In this document: positions 55,285 through 64,000 of the stretch, piece by piece
Layout of the letters: each line of letters begins with the position of its first letter
How positions within the stretch are numbered: position 1 is the first letter of the stretch
NCBI GenBank assembly: GCA_964035015.1
Contig: OZ035997.1
Span: forward strand, 15,883,467-15,947,466
Direction: 5' to 3'
DNA: 64,000 nt
Source of the DNA: Corallium rubrum
Taxonomy: Eukaryota > Cnidaria > Anthozoa > Scleralcyonacea > Coralliidae
Program-made: the position numbers and the translations under genes
The notes under the pieces: model-generated
The model's database searches: none
Seen by the model: only the letters and a program-made list of their open reading frames with translations
Told to the model about the DNA's origin: nothing

Positions 55285-55930
55285 CCAGAGATGAAGGAAG
55301 TGGATAAGAAGTTGAACAAAGAGGAGAGAAAAAAAGATGGGGAAAAAACATAGGTGAGAGGTAAAAGAGCAGGAGGAGAATGAAGAGGAAAAGGAAGGGG
55401 GGGGAGAAGAGAAGAAAGAGGTAGAAATAAAAGGACAAAGAAGGGAAGGAAAACGATAAGGAGAGAAAAAAAAGAAAAGATGAAAAAAACAACAGAACTG
55501 TAAGAGAAAAACCGAAGAGAAATAAAAAAGGAGAAGAATGATAGGGACAAAGGGTAAGCGGAGAAGAAGGATGACGAGGAGGAGAAAAAGGAGGGGGAGA
55601 AAAAGAAAAAGAAAAAAAAGGAGGAAGAGGAGTAAGGCGGGGAGAAGGAAGAGAAAGAAGATGACAAGAAAAAGGAACAAGAGGGCGGCAAAGAAGATGA
55701 TAAGAGGAGAAAGAGGAGAAGAAAGAAGATGGGGAGAAAGAGGAAGAAAAGCAGATAGAGAAAGAAAAAGACTGAGAAAAAAGAAGAAGAAACAGAGAAC
55801 GAGGAGAAGGCAGAAGAGGAAGAGAAAGAAAAGAAGGAAAAAGAGCAAAAAGAAAAAGAAGAGGAAAAAAGAAATAAGAAAAGCAAGAAGAGACAGGAGG
55901 AAGAAGGAGATAAAGCACAGAATAAGTAAT
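55285..55930. repeat. 640-bp purine tract (GA-rich)
   Basis: The plus strand is almost entirely A and G for about 640 bases, so the long overlapping frames on both strands (poly Lys/Arg/Glu, or Phe/Ser/Leu on minus) are artefacts of composition. It can form triplex DNA in principle. A pyrimidine-rich tract in opposite orientation opens at about 63915. Confidence 0.95.
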
Positions 55931-56088
55931 TCAAAGCAATCAGTTCAAAAAAATTAATTTTTGGTTCAAATATATACATATAAAAACAAGTTGCATGGGA
56001 ATCTAGGAAAACTTTAGCTCTGAGCTCAGAACCCGCCATATTCCATTAAAGCTTGTTTTTAATATATATATATTGAGGCCCTATTCGG

Positions 56089-56150
56089 GGTTATCGGAAT
56101 ACGGGATATTTAAGGGGAAAACTATAGGGATACGGGATATGGAAGATAAC
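56089..56150. repeat. Repeat flanking the Ngaro element, left copy
   Basis: 'gaatacgggatattt' then 'gggatacgggatat', matched in direct orientation at 63751-63808 beyond the Ngaro element. The element seems to have landed inside this older repeat. Confidence 0.6.
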
Positions 56151-56321
56151 ATATCTGCATATTTTGATAACATTTGAAGTCATTATTGTCCTCATAGATT
56201 CATTATTAAAGTCACTAAAGACATTAAATGTGGTCAATGTAAAGTTTTTTCACAATATTTTTCAAGTTTTTACTAATTCATACCAGGAATTTCTCTATTG
56301 ACCTCTATTGTCCATATTGTC

Positions 56322-56403
56322 ACTATTCGCACCAGTTCCCTCTAAGCGAGTATAAATAGCAGTGCTCTCACCAGACACTCAGACTCTTCGCGTCAGAAGG
56401 CAT
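56322..56403 (+). promoter_or_regulatory. A1 repeat with TATA-type promoter
   Basis: Contains 'gtataaatagc' at about 56350-56360, followed 30 bases on by 'acactcagactc'. This is a plausible TATA box and start region for the element's transcript. It is repeated exactly at 63016-63097. Confidence 0.6.
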
Positions 56404-56426
56404 ATGTACATCTTGAAGTTATACCC

Positions 56427-56591
56427 ATGAATGAGCAAGAGCAATTTCCGCAGAATAATGTGGGCTCTGCCAAAGCGATTTTAGATGTGGCTCAAGCACA
56501 GCAACCAATTCCAGATGCAGTGGCAGAAGTTCCTCCAGTTCCAATTCAAAATCAAGCGCCTCCGGCTCCACAGCCGGCCGCTGAGCTTGAG
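56427..56591 (+). CDS. Ngaro ORF1 N-terminal segment
   Basis: A Gln/Pro/Ala-rich frame (MNEQEQFPQNNVGSAKAILD and onward) runs to a strong donor GTATGT at 56592. Splicing has been reported for some DIRS-like elements, so a spliced ORF1 is plausible. A later segment with coiled-coil character starts after an acceptor at 58424. I make no reconstruction. Confidence 0.5.
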
Positions 56592-56689
56592 GTATGTTTC
56601 GACCACGTGTTTGTATGTGCTTTAGTTTAAGATGTAGTTTGCTCGTCGTTTACTACGAAATTCTTCTTCGTTTGTTTGTTAACCCCTGA

Positions 56690-57915
56690 ACCATGCTGGT
56701 CTCTTTAGTATATATTTTCGCGGTGCTTGTGGCTAGTAGCTTTCGTATATGAGCGTTTTAACCCTACGGCTACGCAAAGCGTGAGCCTCAGTAGACGTTC
56801 GTTGTTGTGTGATATTGTCTATTGATTGTTCGTTCGCTAGTTTCCCTTCGAGTTTTGTGCTCAGTCTCAGACTATTTGTGAGCGGTTTGCCAATAATTAT
56901 TGACTCCGTTTCGGATGTTTTTGCCTCACAAAGTTTTACCTCGCAGTTTGATAAGTCGAGATGTTTAGTGTTTGTTGTATTGAATTTGTGAGATGTTTCT
57001 CAATAATTATTTGACTCCGTTTCTGATGTGCTTGCCTCACGAAGTTTTACCTCGCAGTTTGATACGTCGAGATGTTTAGGGTTTGTTGTATTGAATTTGT
57101 GAGATGTTTTTGCCAATAATTGTTTGACTCTGTAGAGTGGTTTTTACCTCAGTCCTCACACACTTTACCTCCCATTTTGATATGTCCAGATGTTTAGTAT
57201 TTGTTGTATTGAATTTGTGAGAGGTTTTTGCCAATAACAACTTGACTCTGTAGTCTCTGTGAATACCTCACAAAGTTTTACCTCGCAATTTGACACGTCG
57301 AGATGTTTAGTATTTGTTGTATTGGATCTGTGAGATGTTTTTGCCGATAATGTGGATTAATTCCTTTTTCGGCTGTATTTTGCCGTCAATGTTTTACCTC
57401 GCAGTTTCATAAGTCGCGCTGTTTAGCGTTTGTTTGTATTGCTTTTCTGAGTTGTTTTGCCAATTATTATCTGCCTGTGATGTATTTGCATCATAACGTT
57501 TTACCTCGCATTTTTGATAAGTCGAGATGGTTAATCTTTGCTAATTCTTGTATTATATTTGTGAAATTTTGATGTGTTTGCCTCGCATTTTTAATAAGTC
57601 GAGATGTTTAGATTATACACTATAGTATTTGCTGTATTGAATTTGTGAGAGGTTTGCCACTAATTGCTTGACCATTGTATTGCATAATTGCCTCACAAAG
57701 TTTTACCTCGCATTTTGTTAAGTCGAGGTGTTTGGTCTTTGTGGTATTGAATTTCTCAGGTATTCTGCCAATAATTCCTTGACTCTGCGTATATATGCCT
57801 CCCAAGGGTTTACTTCGCATTTGCATAAGTCGAGATGTTTAGCATTTCTTCTATTGAGTTGGTGAGATTTTGTTGCACTGCCTTGCAAAGTTTAACCTCG
57901 CATTTGCATAAGTCG
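56690..57915. repeat. Degenerate tandem repeat (about 110 bp) inside the Ngaro element
   Basis: About eleven diverged units with the phrases 'acctcgcagtttgata', 'gtcgagatgttta', 'ttgtattgaatttgtgag' and 'ttgccaataatt'. It occupies what looks like an intron of ORF1 and has no coding capacity. Confidence 0.8.
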
Positions 57916-58423
57916 GCATCTTAAGACTTTACTATTTTCCCTTTTGATTGAATTGGTATTGTCCATAATCATATTTCTACTAGTGAGTCTGAGGTTGCGC
58001 CGGTTACTTTTGTTAGTTTATACTGTCTAATACTCGGTTGCGTTTGCTGTAAGATGCGCTTTGTTGGCAGCCTATTACTTGAATTGATTTAACGAATTTT
58101 AGTTCTCGCTTATTCCTGCAGGGCCTGTTTTCGGATGCTAACTATAAGATACTGTTATTTAGCTTCTAATGTGCTTTCTGAGCGCCACTTTTATCTATGA
58201 TAATATCTGTTGGATGCTTCTTAGATTGAATATAGGTAAGATGTCTTTTGCGCGTTTTCCCCATTTGGAATAACCTGATTGTTCAGCCCTGTTTGATCAT
58301 GACATGTACAAATTTGTTGCAAATAAGGACAGATAAGGAATAAGCCTATGATTGACGACGTTGTACGTCTTTGTCTATTTACTTGACTTTTGTTTCGAAT
58401 TCATATCGGCTCCAACAATTCAG

Positions 58424-58576
58424 GCTGTCCTTGAGCGTATCAAAGTTTTAGAAGAAGCCCAAACCGTTCCATCTCTGGCCACACTCCTTACAAAGATCAC
58501 CAACTATGGTTTCCGCCACCTCGGCGTTCGGGACGTCAGTATAATAACAACAAACAGTCTTGATACGAACCGTTAG
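58424..58576 (+). CDS. Ngaro ORF1 further segment
   Basis: Follows 'tccaacaattcag' and encodes AVLERIKVLEEAQTVPSLAT and onward. It reads like a structural (gag-like) protein piece of the element. Identity is inferred from position only. Confidence 0.4.
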   Translation, partial: AVLERIKVLEEAQTVPSLATLLTKITNYGFRHLGVRDVSIITTNSLDTNR

Positions 58577-59050
58577 TCTAGAGCTGTTCAGTTGTGTTTA
58601 ATTTCTAGGTTACAGCTGTTTTCATATAACTAAGGGTCTTGTGTCCTATTTCTGCATATTCTTATTGCAATAATTCAATTGATTAAATTATATTCTAATT
58701 ATATTATAATGAAATTGAGTGAAATATATATTATACTATTGATTGAATTATATTCTTCTGATATGCTCCTACTGTTGTTTATTTCATTGTTTATTGTTTA
58801 TTTTATGTTCTTATTTTTGTAAATTCTTTTCTTTTTACATTGTCTTTTAAGTTTGCCCTGCCTGATCGCCAATTTCTCGTCTTAGTCACCCACTCCTCTT
58901 CTTCTTTTCGTTCATTACTTCTCTCCTTTTTGGCAGTTTGAAAGGGAGCCTAATTCTCTGTCGGTTTATCTGACACTCAAGCTGCCATCCCCTGGGGCTT
59001 TCTACTGTCATCATTCGCCTTAGTTTTAGGTCTCTATTCTTCTTTCCCAG

Positions 59051-60090
59051 GTTCTCCCTTTTCCAGCATCGGAAGTCACGCCATTATTTTCCCCAGAGTC
59101 AGTTGCACCTGTTCAGGAGAGCTGGGTACAATACAATGGAACCGCACTTCCGCCCCGGGGCATGGCGGCGAATAACTCTCACTTGAGTGAAGCAGTTTTT
59201 AATTCGGTTTTGGCTGGTGAACGTTCCGCTGATGTCAGTTTGCTCGCATTCCGCAACCCTTCCCATTTTGTTGCTGGTGGTTTACATGATCATCCGCGCG
59301 CTTGGTCTAAATTCGCGTCCTTCCTCCCTCCAGATCAATCTGTCGAAATTCTAGATTGGATTTACAATAAAGTGGATGTCACTCGTTATTTTTCCCATTT
59401 TAAAGGAGGGTTCAAGGGTGAATGGTTTGATACGGACATGCCACCCGCAAGGATTTTTCCGAATAGTCCCTCTTGTGTTCCTTTTGCTCAATTCATCTCT
59501 GATACTATCCTACAGCGACTTGCCTCCGGAGCTATTTCTCTTTGGGGAAAAGTGGGTGAGGTGCAGCCGCCGCACCTTGTCATGCCTTTAACTGTCGAGC
59601 CTTCAAAACCGCGGTTATGTAATGATACTCGATTCCTCAACCTCTGGATGGTAGCCCGTCCTTTTCGCTTAGATCACCTCCAAGATCTCCCGTTGTATGT
59701 TTCTCCTGGTTCTTAACAAACCGTTTGTGCTGATAAGTCCGGTTATGACCATATTTTGATCTGCGATTCCAGTAAACCGTATTTGGGCTTCGAATGGGGT
59801 GGTTGGTATTTTACCTCTAATACCATTCCTTTTGGATGGAAATTATCTGCTTATGTCTATCATACCACCGGTTCTCTGGCATCACAATATTTTCGCACTG
59901 TCGGCATTCCGTGTTCCCTGTATATTGATGATCGGCATTCCTCCCACATTCGTTTTTCGGGATCTTCACCGCTGCCTGTCGTCTGTGCCAGTACATCGAT
60001 TGATCAGTGCAATTTCACTTTGGCACATGTAGCCATATTCGTGGTGTTATGTTCTCATCGCTTTGGGATACACTATTGGGCTGGATAAAT
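59051..60090 (+). pseudogene. Ngaro/DIRS reverse transcriptase region
   Basis: Preceded by an acceptor-like 'ttcttctttcccag'. Blocks PLTVEPSKPRLCNDTRFLN, SGYDHI, GFEWGGWYFTSNTIPFGWKL and SLYIDDR are the DIRS-type reverse transcriptase pattern with a Y-I-D-D catalytic motif. The coding region looks broken. Confidence 0.75.
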
Positions 60091-61320
60091 CAGTCCTTAT
60101 TCCCTCACAGTCTGTGCCGTATCGTGGCTTTGACAGCGATTCTCTTAATCAACCATTTCGCTTACTGCCAAAAAAGAAAGCAGTACAGCAGTTTAAAAGC
60201 AGTTTTGTTACTTTTGCGCGATATCCTTTCGCGCAAACACATTTCTTTGCACCTCCTCCAGAGGTTGTCTGGGAAATGTATATCACTCTCCGCAGCCGTT
60301 CCAGCCGCTAGCTTGTTCACCAACGAAATCAACATGGCAATTTCCAAGGCTAGCCGTTCTTCTAAACCTGTTCGGATATCTCCAGACCTTCGTCGGGAGA
60401 TTGAGCATTGGTTATTTCTCGAATCGTGGACAGGTTATCTTCCATGGCGAACGGAGACGCATTATCAAATTAAAATTCATTCAGACGCATCTTCGTACGC
60501 TTGGGGAGGTGTGCTTAATCCTGGTGAAATTTCCGTTTCCATCTCTGACTACTGGAGTGACATCGATTTGGCGAAAGATATCGTTACGAAGGAGACTCTT
60601 GCTCTTTCTAATGTGCTCGCTGCGTTTGCTCAACGTCTCACCGATTCCTGGGTTGATGTTTATGCCGACAACCGCTCCCTTGTTGATGCTTGGAAGAGTC
60701 AGGGTGCACGATCTCACTCCTTCTCTGACGCCTTGAAGAGTGTTTTTATGGTCGCCTACTCCGCGAATTTTCACCTTAACCTCATTCACATTCCCTCTCA
60801 CCATAACGTTGCAGATGCTCCGTCCCGTACTTTGTCTCTCCAGGATGCTACGCTAGCAGCTGAGACTTGGGGAAAAATTCAATCTCAGTTTGGCGGATCT
60901 CGAGGTCATTCAGTTCACCTTATGGCGCTGCCTTCAAATGTTATGGTTGACCGCCATCATTCGCCGCTGCCGTTTATTTCACCGTTTCCAACGCCTGGCT
61001 GTCTCGGGGTCAATATTTTTTCCCAGTATCCTTCGCAATATCCCGAAGGAATTTTTTCCAATCCATATGTTTTCCCACCTATCGTCTTGATACCCAGAGT
61101 CCTTCGGTACCTCCGTTCCATCGGTGTACCCTTTACCATTGTCGTTCCAGATATTTTACCCCGACGCTCATGGTGGTCTATTCTTCGTACTGCATCTCAA
61201 TCCAGCATCCTTCTTGCCTGTAAGAACCAGTCCGGTCCTCTCCTTGTCCCTTCCAAGATGGGTTTTACCTCGAATTGGCCTTTGCCTTGGGACTTATGGG
61301 CTCTCCGTTTTGACATTTAA
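60007..61320 (+). CDS. Ngaro/DIRS RNase H region
   Basis: The open frame includes IKIHSDASSYAWGGVL (catalytic Asp), KETLALSNVL (Glu), VDVYADNRSLVDAW (Asp) and HIPSHHNVADAPSR (His/Asp), the RNase H layout that follows the reverse transcriptase in DIRS elements. The C-terminal 150 residues are element-specific. Confidence 0.8.
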   Translation: MQFHFGTCSHIRGVMFSSLWDTLLGWINQSLFPHSLCRIVALTAILLINHFAYCQKRKQYSSLKAVLLLLRDILSRKHISLHLLQRLSGKCISLSAAVPAASLFTNEINMAISKASRSSKPVRISPDLRREIEHWLFLESWTGYLPWRTETHYQIKIHSDASSYAWGGVLNPGEISVSISDYWSDIDLAKDIVTKETLALSNVLAAFAQRLTDSWVDVYADNRSLVDAWKSQGARSHSFSDALKSVFMVAYSANFHLNLIHIPSHHNVADAPSRTLSLQDATLAAETWGKIQSQFGGSRGHSVHLMALPSNVMVDRHHSPLPFISPFPTPGCLGVNIFSQYPSQYPEGIFSNPYVFPPIVLIPRVLRYLRSIGVPFTIVVPDILPRRSWWSILRTASQSSILLACKNQSGPLLVPSKMGFTSNWPLPWDLWALRFDI

Positions 61321-61534
61321 TCTACCTGAACGATCTGATTTGTTTGACTGTGTTTTGAATCAGTGTAATCATTCATTTATCTATTACAACTTAAATAAAG
61401 TTAATTCTTGTTGTTCGACGTGTGTTTGTTTTTTATTTTTGTCCTTTTTGCTCTAGGGTTTACCTCCTGTCGCACGTCTTTTTCTACCAGCAGTATCTTG
61501 TCCGATATGTCACTATCCTAATGATTACAACTTT

Positions 61535-62800
61535 ATGTTCTGTCAAATCTGCGGTTATCGTCGGAAATCTTTTGCTCCCGTCTTGAGTCCCGTCTCGCCC
61601 GAAGTCGACATTTCTGCAATTGACGCGCGTCTAGGCGTTCTACACAAAATGGTCACCTCAACCGCATACGAAAAACAGAAGATGTCTCTCGAAAGTGAGT
61701 TCCAAGGTTTCTTATCCGCTCTTCCAACGAAGAAAACGTTATTTACCGCCGTTCCTTTAGATGTTTGTCGTTTTTTAGTCTGGAAAGATAACGCTGGAAA
61801 GACGCAAGTGCACCAATCCAACTGTCCGCACCTAGGCCTTCATGGGATAAAATCTTGTAATTGTCCAGTTCGGCTCTCGTACAAAACGGTGGATTCCTTT
61901 ATCGGCAAGTTACGCGCGATTTTTAGATCGGTTGGCCGTGCAGGGGACTGGGATATGGCCTTAGGTTTGGGCAATCCCGCTGCATCCACCGAGGTTAAGC
62001 GTTATCTCAAAGCCTTCACATCAGAACAACTTCAGGCAGCTGTCACTCCGCAGCAAGCGACTCCTTTGTTTGTCAACAAGCTCCTGCTCCTATCCCGTCA
62101 CCTCGAGCGGAAAATGAGCGCTACCAATGTTTCCCCTATCTCACTTTTCACCTTGGCACGGGATTCCGCATTTTTCAAAACGCTCTTCTTTAGTGCTGAC
62201 AGAGCGAATGATCTCAACATGGTCAAGACCCAAGAGATTCTGCGGTTTCCACAAGATGATGGTCTCCTCTTTAACCACGTTTGGGGGAAAACTCTTAGAG
62301 ATGGATCTTCGAACCTATTTGGTGTTCGACGTCATCAAAATCCGTCTCTCTGTCCGGTGAAAGCTATCGAGACCTACATGGCGATCTGCTCGGAGCTTGG
62401 GTTGGATCTCTCGCACGGTTTTCTCTTTCGTCCGGCTACTCCTCGCGGGGGCATTCAGAACAAGCAGCTTTCGTCTTCCACCATGCAATCCCGACTTCAA
62501 TTGTACCTTAAAGCGGCGTCTATCGATGCAGGTGAAACCCTTCATAGTTTTAGAGCAGGAGCCGCGATCACGCTGGCTCTTTCAGGAGCCCGATTAGGTG
62601 ATATCATGGCTCACGTTGGCTGGAAGACCCCTTCAACTGCATCATATTATCTGAAGTTAGCAAATGTTTTGCGCCCCGGTAGTCCATCTGAGCTCTTGTC
62701 GTCCGGGGAATCATCTGTTGAACTGTCTACTTCCGCGTACAGCGACCTTAATACTTTGCATAATTTTGTCGCTGCGTTTCCTTCGGTCCAAAAAATTTAG
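61535..62800 (+). CDS. Ngaro/DIRS tyrosine recombinase
   Basis: 421 residues. The catalytic tetrad of the tyrosine recombinase/phage-integrase family is visible: Arg in SADRANDL, His-x2-Arg in LHSFRAGA, His in MAHVGW, and Tyr in ASYYLKLA. A Cys-rich start (CQICGYRR) and a CPHLGLHGIKSCNC block could bind zinc. The enzyme joins circular element DNA to the genome without target duplication. An acceptor-like 'ctttttgctctag' lies 78 bases upstream, so the protein may start earlier by splicing. Confidence 0.85.
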   Translation: MFCQICGYRRKSFAPVLSPVSPEVDISAIDARLGVLHKMVTSTAYEKQKMSLESEFQGFLSALPTKKTLFTAVPLDVCRFLVWKDNAGKTQVHQSNCPHLGLHGIKSCNCPVRLSYKTVDSFIGKLRAIFRSVGRAGDWDMALGLGNPAASTEVKRYLKAFTSEQLQAAVTPQQATPLFVNKLLLLSRHLERKMSATNVSPISLFTLARDSAFFKTLFFSADRANDLNMVKTQEILRFPQDDGLLFNHVWGKTLRDGSSNLFGVRRHQNPSLCPVKAIETYMAICSELGLDLSHGFLFRPATPRGGIQNKQLSSSTMQSRLQLYLKAASIDAGETLHSFRAGAAITLALSGARLGDIMAHVGWKTPSTASYYLKLANVLRPGSPSELLSSGESSVELSTSAYSDLNTLHNFVAAFPSVQKI

Positions 62801-62955
62801 TTAATTTCAGTAAATGTCAGTATGAACTACATGTTTTGTTTATTTGTCGTTCTTGGTTTTGAGGTTGGGGTAGGTTTAGAATGGGCAGTTTGTGGGTTGT
62901 GATCGGATAGATGTACAGTACTATGGGGTGGTGTTGTTCCTATCAGAGTGTTTCA

Positions 62956-63300
62956 GCGATCGTTATTATCCCCACTCTAATTTAGATGAGCGTGGGGGAA
63001 CGGTGTGAATAGTGTACTATTCGCACCAGTTCCCTCTAAGCGAGTATAAATAGCAGTGCTCTCACCAGACACTCAGACTCTTCGCGTCAGAAGGCATGTC
63101 TGTACCAAGAGGTGATACGAAGACTTTTCCCGGCTTTGTTCTCCCGCGGTCGTCTATCGGCGGTCGCGTTTGGTTTACCCCCCCCCCAGGCTTTTCTTCT
63201 TACCCTCCCCGTTCTTTTTTCCTTCCTATCACCAAACGCGATCGTTATTATCCCCACTCTAATTTAGACGAGCGTGGGGGAACGGTGTGAATAGTGTACT
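62956..63300. repeat. Ngaro B1-A2-B2 terminal block
   Basis: B1 62956-63015 and B2 63238-63300 share 'gcgatcgttattatcccc' and 'ggggaacggtgtgaatagtg'. A2 lies directly after B1, and 140 bases separate A2 from B2. This order is diagnostic for Ngaro-like rather than inverted-repeat DIRS1-like elements. Confidence 0.9.
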
Positions 63301-64000
63301 ATTTAAATTGTCAATTCAGCAATCTCGTTCCCAGTAGTCTTTCCGCGCAGTCTTTCATGTTTCATAAATATCTAGTGCCCAGTCTCCTGTCCAGTGAGCG
63401 AAATATGGCATCACGGCGACAGTCCAGACTGCAGAGTATGGCAAGTGCACACCCGAGCTATTTTTTGCCAAATGACGTTGCACACTTTAATCACGACACG
63501 CTGAACTAGTACCTGTAGCCTTTACAGGGCATATATGGTCATATATGTATTGTATGTTACATTACAATATGGAATTCGAAATTAAGCTTGCTGCGCCAAT
63601 CTTCTTGCATGAATAAGTTAATTTCACTGCAGCCCCCTTTATTTACGACACAACTTGACCAGACGACCATTAAAGCGATTAAAAATGCAAACGTTTTTCG
63701 CCGGCTGTAAGTCGTCATCGATTTTTCCATTATAGGGATACAAGACGAAATCATTTCGGAATACGGGATATTTTAAGGAAAAATAAACGGGATACGGGAT
63801 ATCCAGCCTCTATATTCGAACAAGAAATGATATTTTTTAATTGACCACTTTCAATTACTTATCCTGTGCTTTATGTAAATATGCATGCCCTCTTATAACT
63901 ATTGATTTTTCTGATGTTTTCTTACCACCCACTTCCCCCTTCTTCCTAACTCTTCTTCTTCCCCTGTTGCTTCTCTTTCACCTCTCCCTCCTCATTTTTA
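63301..64000. other. No gene; flanking repeats and pyrimidine-rich end
   Basis: 63751-63808 is the direct partner of 56089-56150. 63855-63880 ('caattacttatcctgtgct') is the inverse of 55914-55936. 63915-64000 is pyrimidine-rich. Together they suggest an inverted arm that continues past the window. Confidence 0.5.

Larger units (their letters stand above)
56322..63300 (+). mobile_element. Ngaro/DIRS-type tyrosine-recombinase retrotransposon
   Basis: Split direct repeats in the Ngaro order A1 (56322-56403), coding region, B1 (62956-63015), A2 (63016-63097), B2 (63238-63300). A1 and A2 are identical over 82 bases, and B1 and B2 differ at one or two. The coding part holds an ORF1 start, reverse transcriptase, RNase H and tyrosine recombinase. 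No target duplication is expected or seen; ACTATT stands at both outer junctions. It looks nearly whole, with about two breaks. Identical repeats imply a fairly recent insertion. Confidence 0.85.

Noticed and set aside
55168-56039. Four frames of 139-254 codons on both strands
   Set aside because: All arise from the purine tract, which lacks stop codons by composition.

Overview
This is a metazoan nuclear window, AT-rich, intron-bearing and packed with transposable elements. The mix fits a cnidarian, probably an anthozoan such as a coral or sea anemone: Penelope-like elements with GIY-YIG nuclease, a Ngaro/DIRS-type retrotransposon, CR1/L2-like LINE tails, a 5S-rRNA-derived SINE, Polinton-type packaging ATPases and many foldback elements. 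Assignment to phylum is inference; no species-level marker is visible.

Host genes are few. A DUF985/cupin_5 protein gene (CDS 3518-4069, +) lies whole in one exon behind a clear 3' splice site. Three exons of a ZNF511-like zinc-finger gene lie on the minus strand (37059-37115, 36529-36670, 29137-29253). The last two are separated by 7.3 kb of intron filled with repeats, and a Polinton-like element sits in the gene's upstream intron or 5' flank. A RecQ-like helicase N-terminal fragment (19284-19615, +) looks like a pseudogene.

The most striking objects are two related Polinton-derived palindromes. The first (about 4175-14492, 10.3 kb) is an almost perfect mirror image. Each arm carries one copy of an A32-type packaging ATPase with an N-terminal zinc finger, one small zinc-finger protein and one Cys/His-rich protein. 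The axis lies in a core flanked by self-complementary 30-bp minisatellites. Its ends fit the Polinton rule (AG...CT termini, 6-bp duplication). The second (37167-41857) is an older, smaller relative carrying a 5S-derived SINE and a MITE. No polymerase, integrase or capsid gene is visible in either.

Layout: 1-3.3 kb decayed repeats and a Tc1 relic; 3.5-4.1 kb cupin gene; 4.2-14.5 kb Polinton palindrome; 14.8-28.8 kb repeats, palindromes and the RecQ fragment; 28.8-37.1 kb ZNF511 exons with Penelope, LINE, tRNA-SINE and foldback insertions in the introns; 37.2-41.9 kb second Polinton palindrome; 43.2-53.5 kb three copies of a roughly 1.2-kb repeat family (called R1 here), one split by a head-to-head Penelope pair that is itself hit by a LINE; 53.5-55.3 kb LINE relics; 55.3-55.9 kb a 640-bp purine tract; 56.3-63.3 kb a Ngaro-type tyrosine-recombinase retrotransposon with split direct repeats; then repeats to the end.

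Apart from the host exons there is no sign of genes working together. The shared themes are inverted duplication and nested insertion. Hammerhead-ribozyme-like cores recur in the Penelope ends and in several other palindromes.
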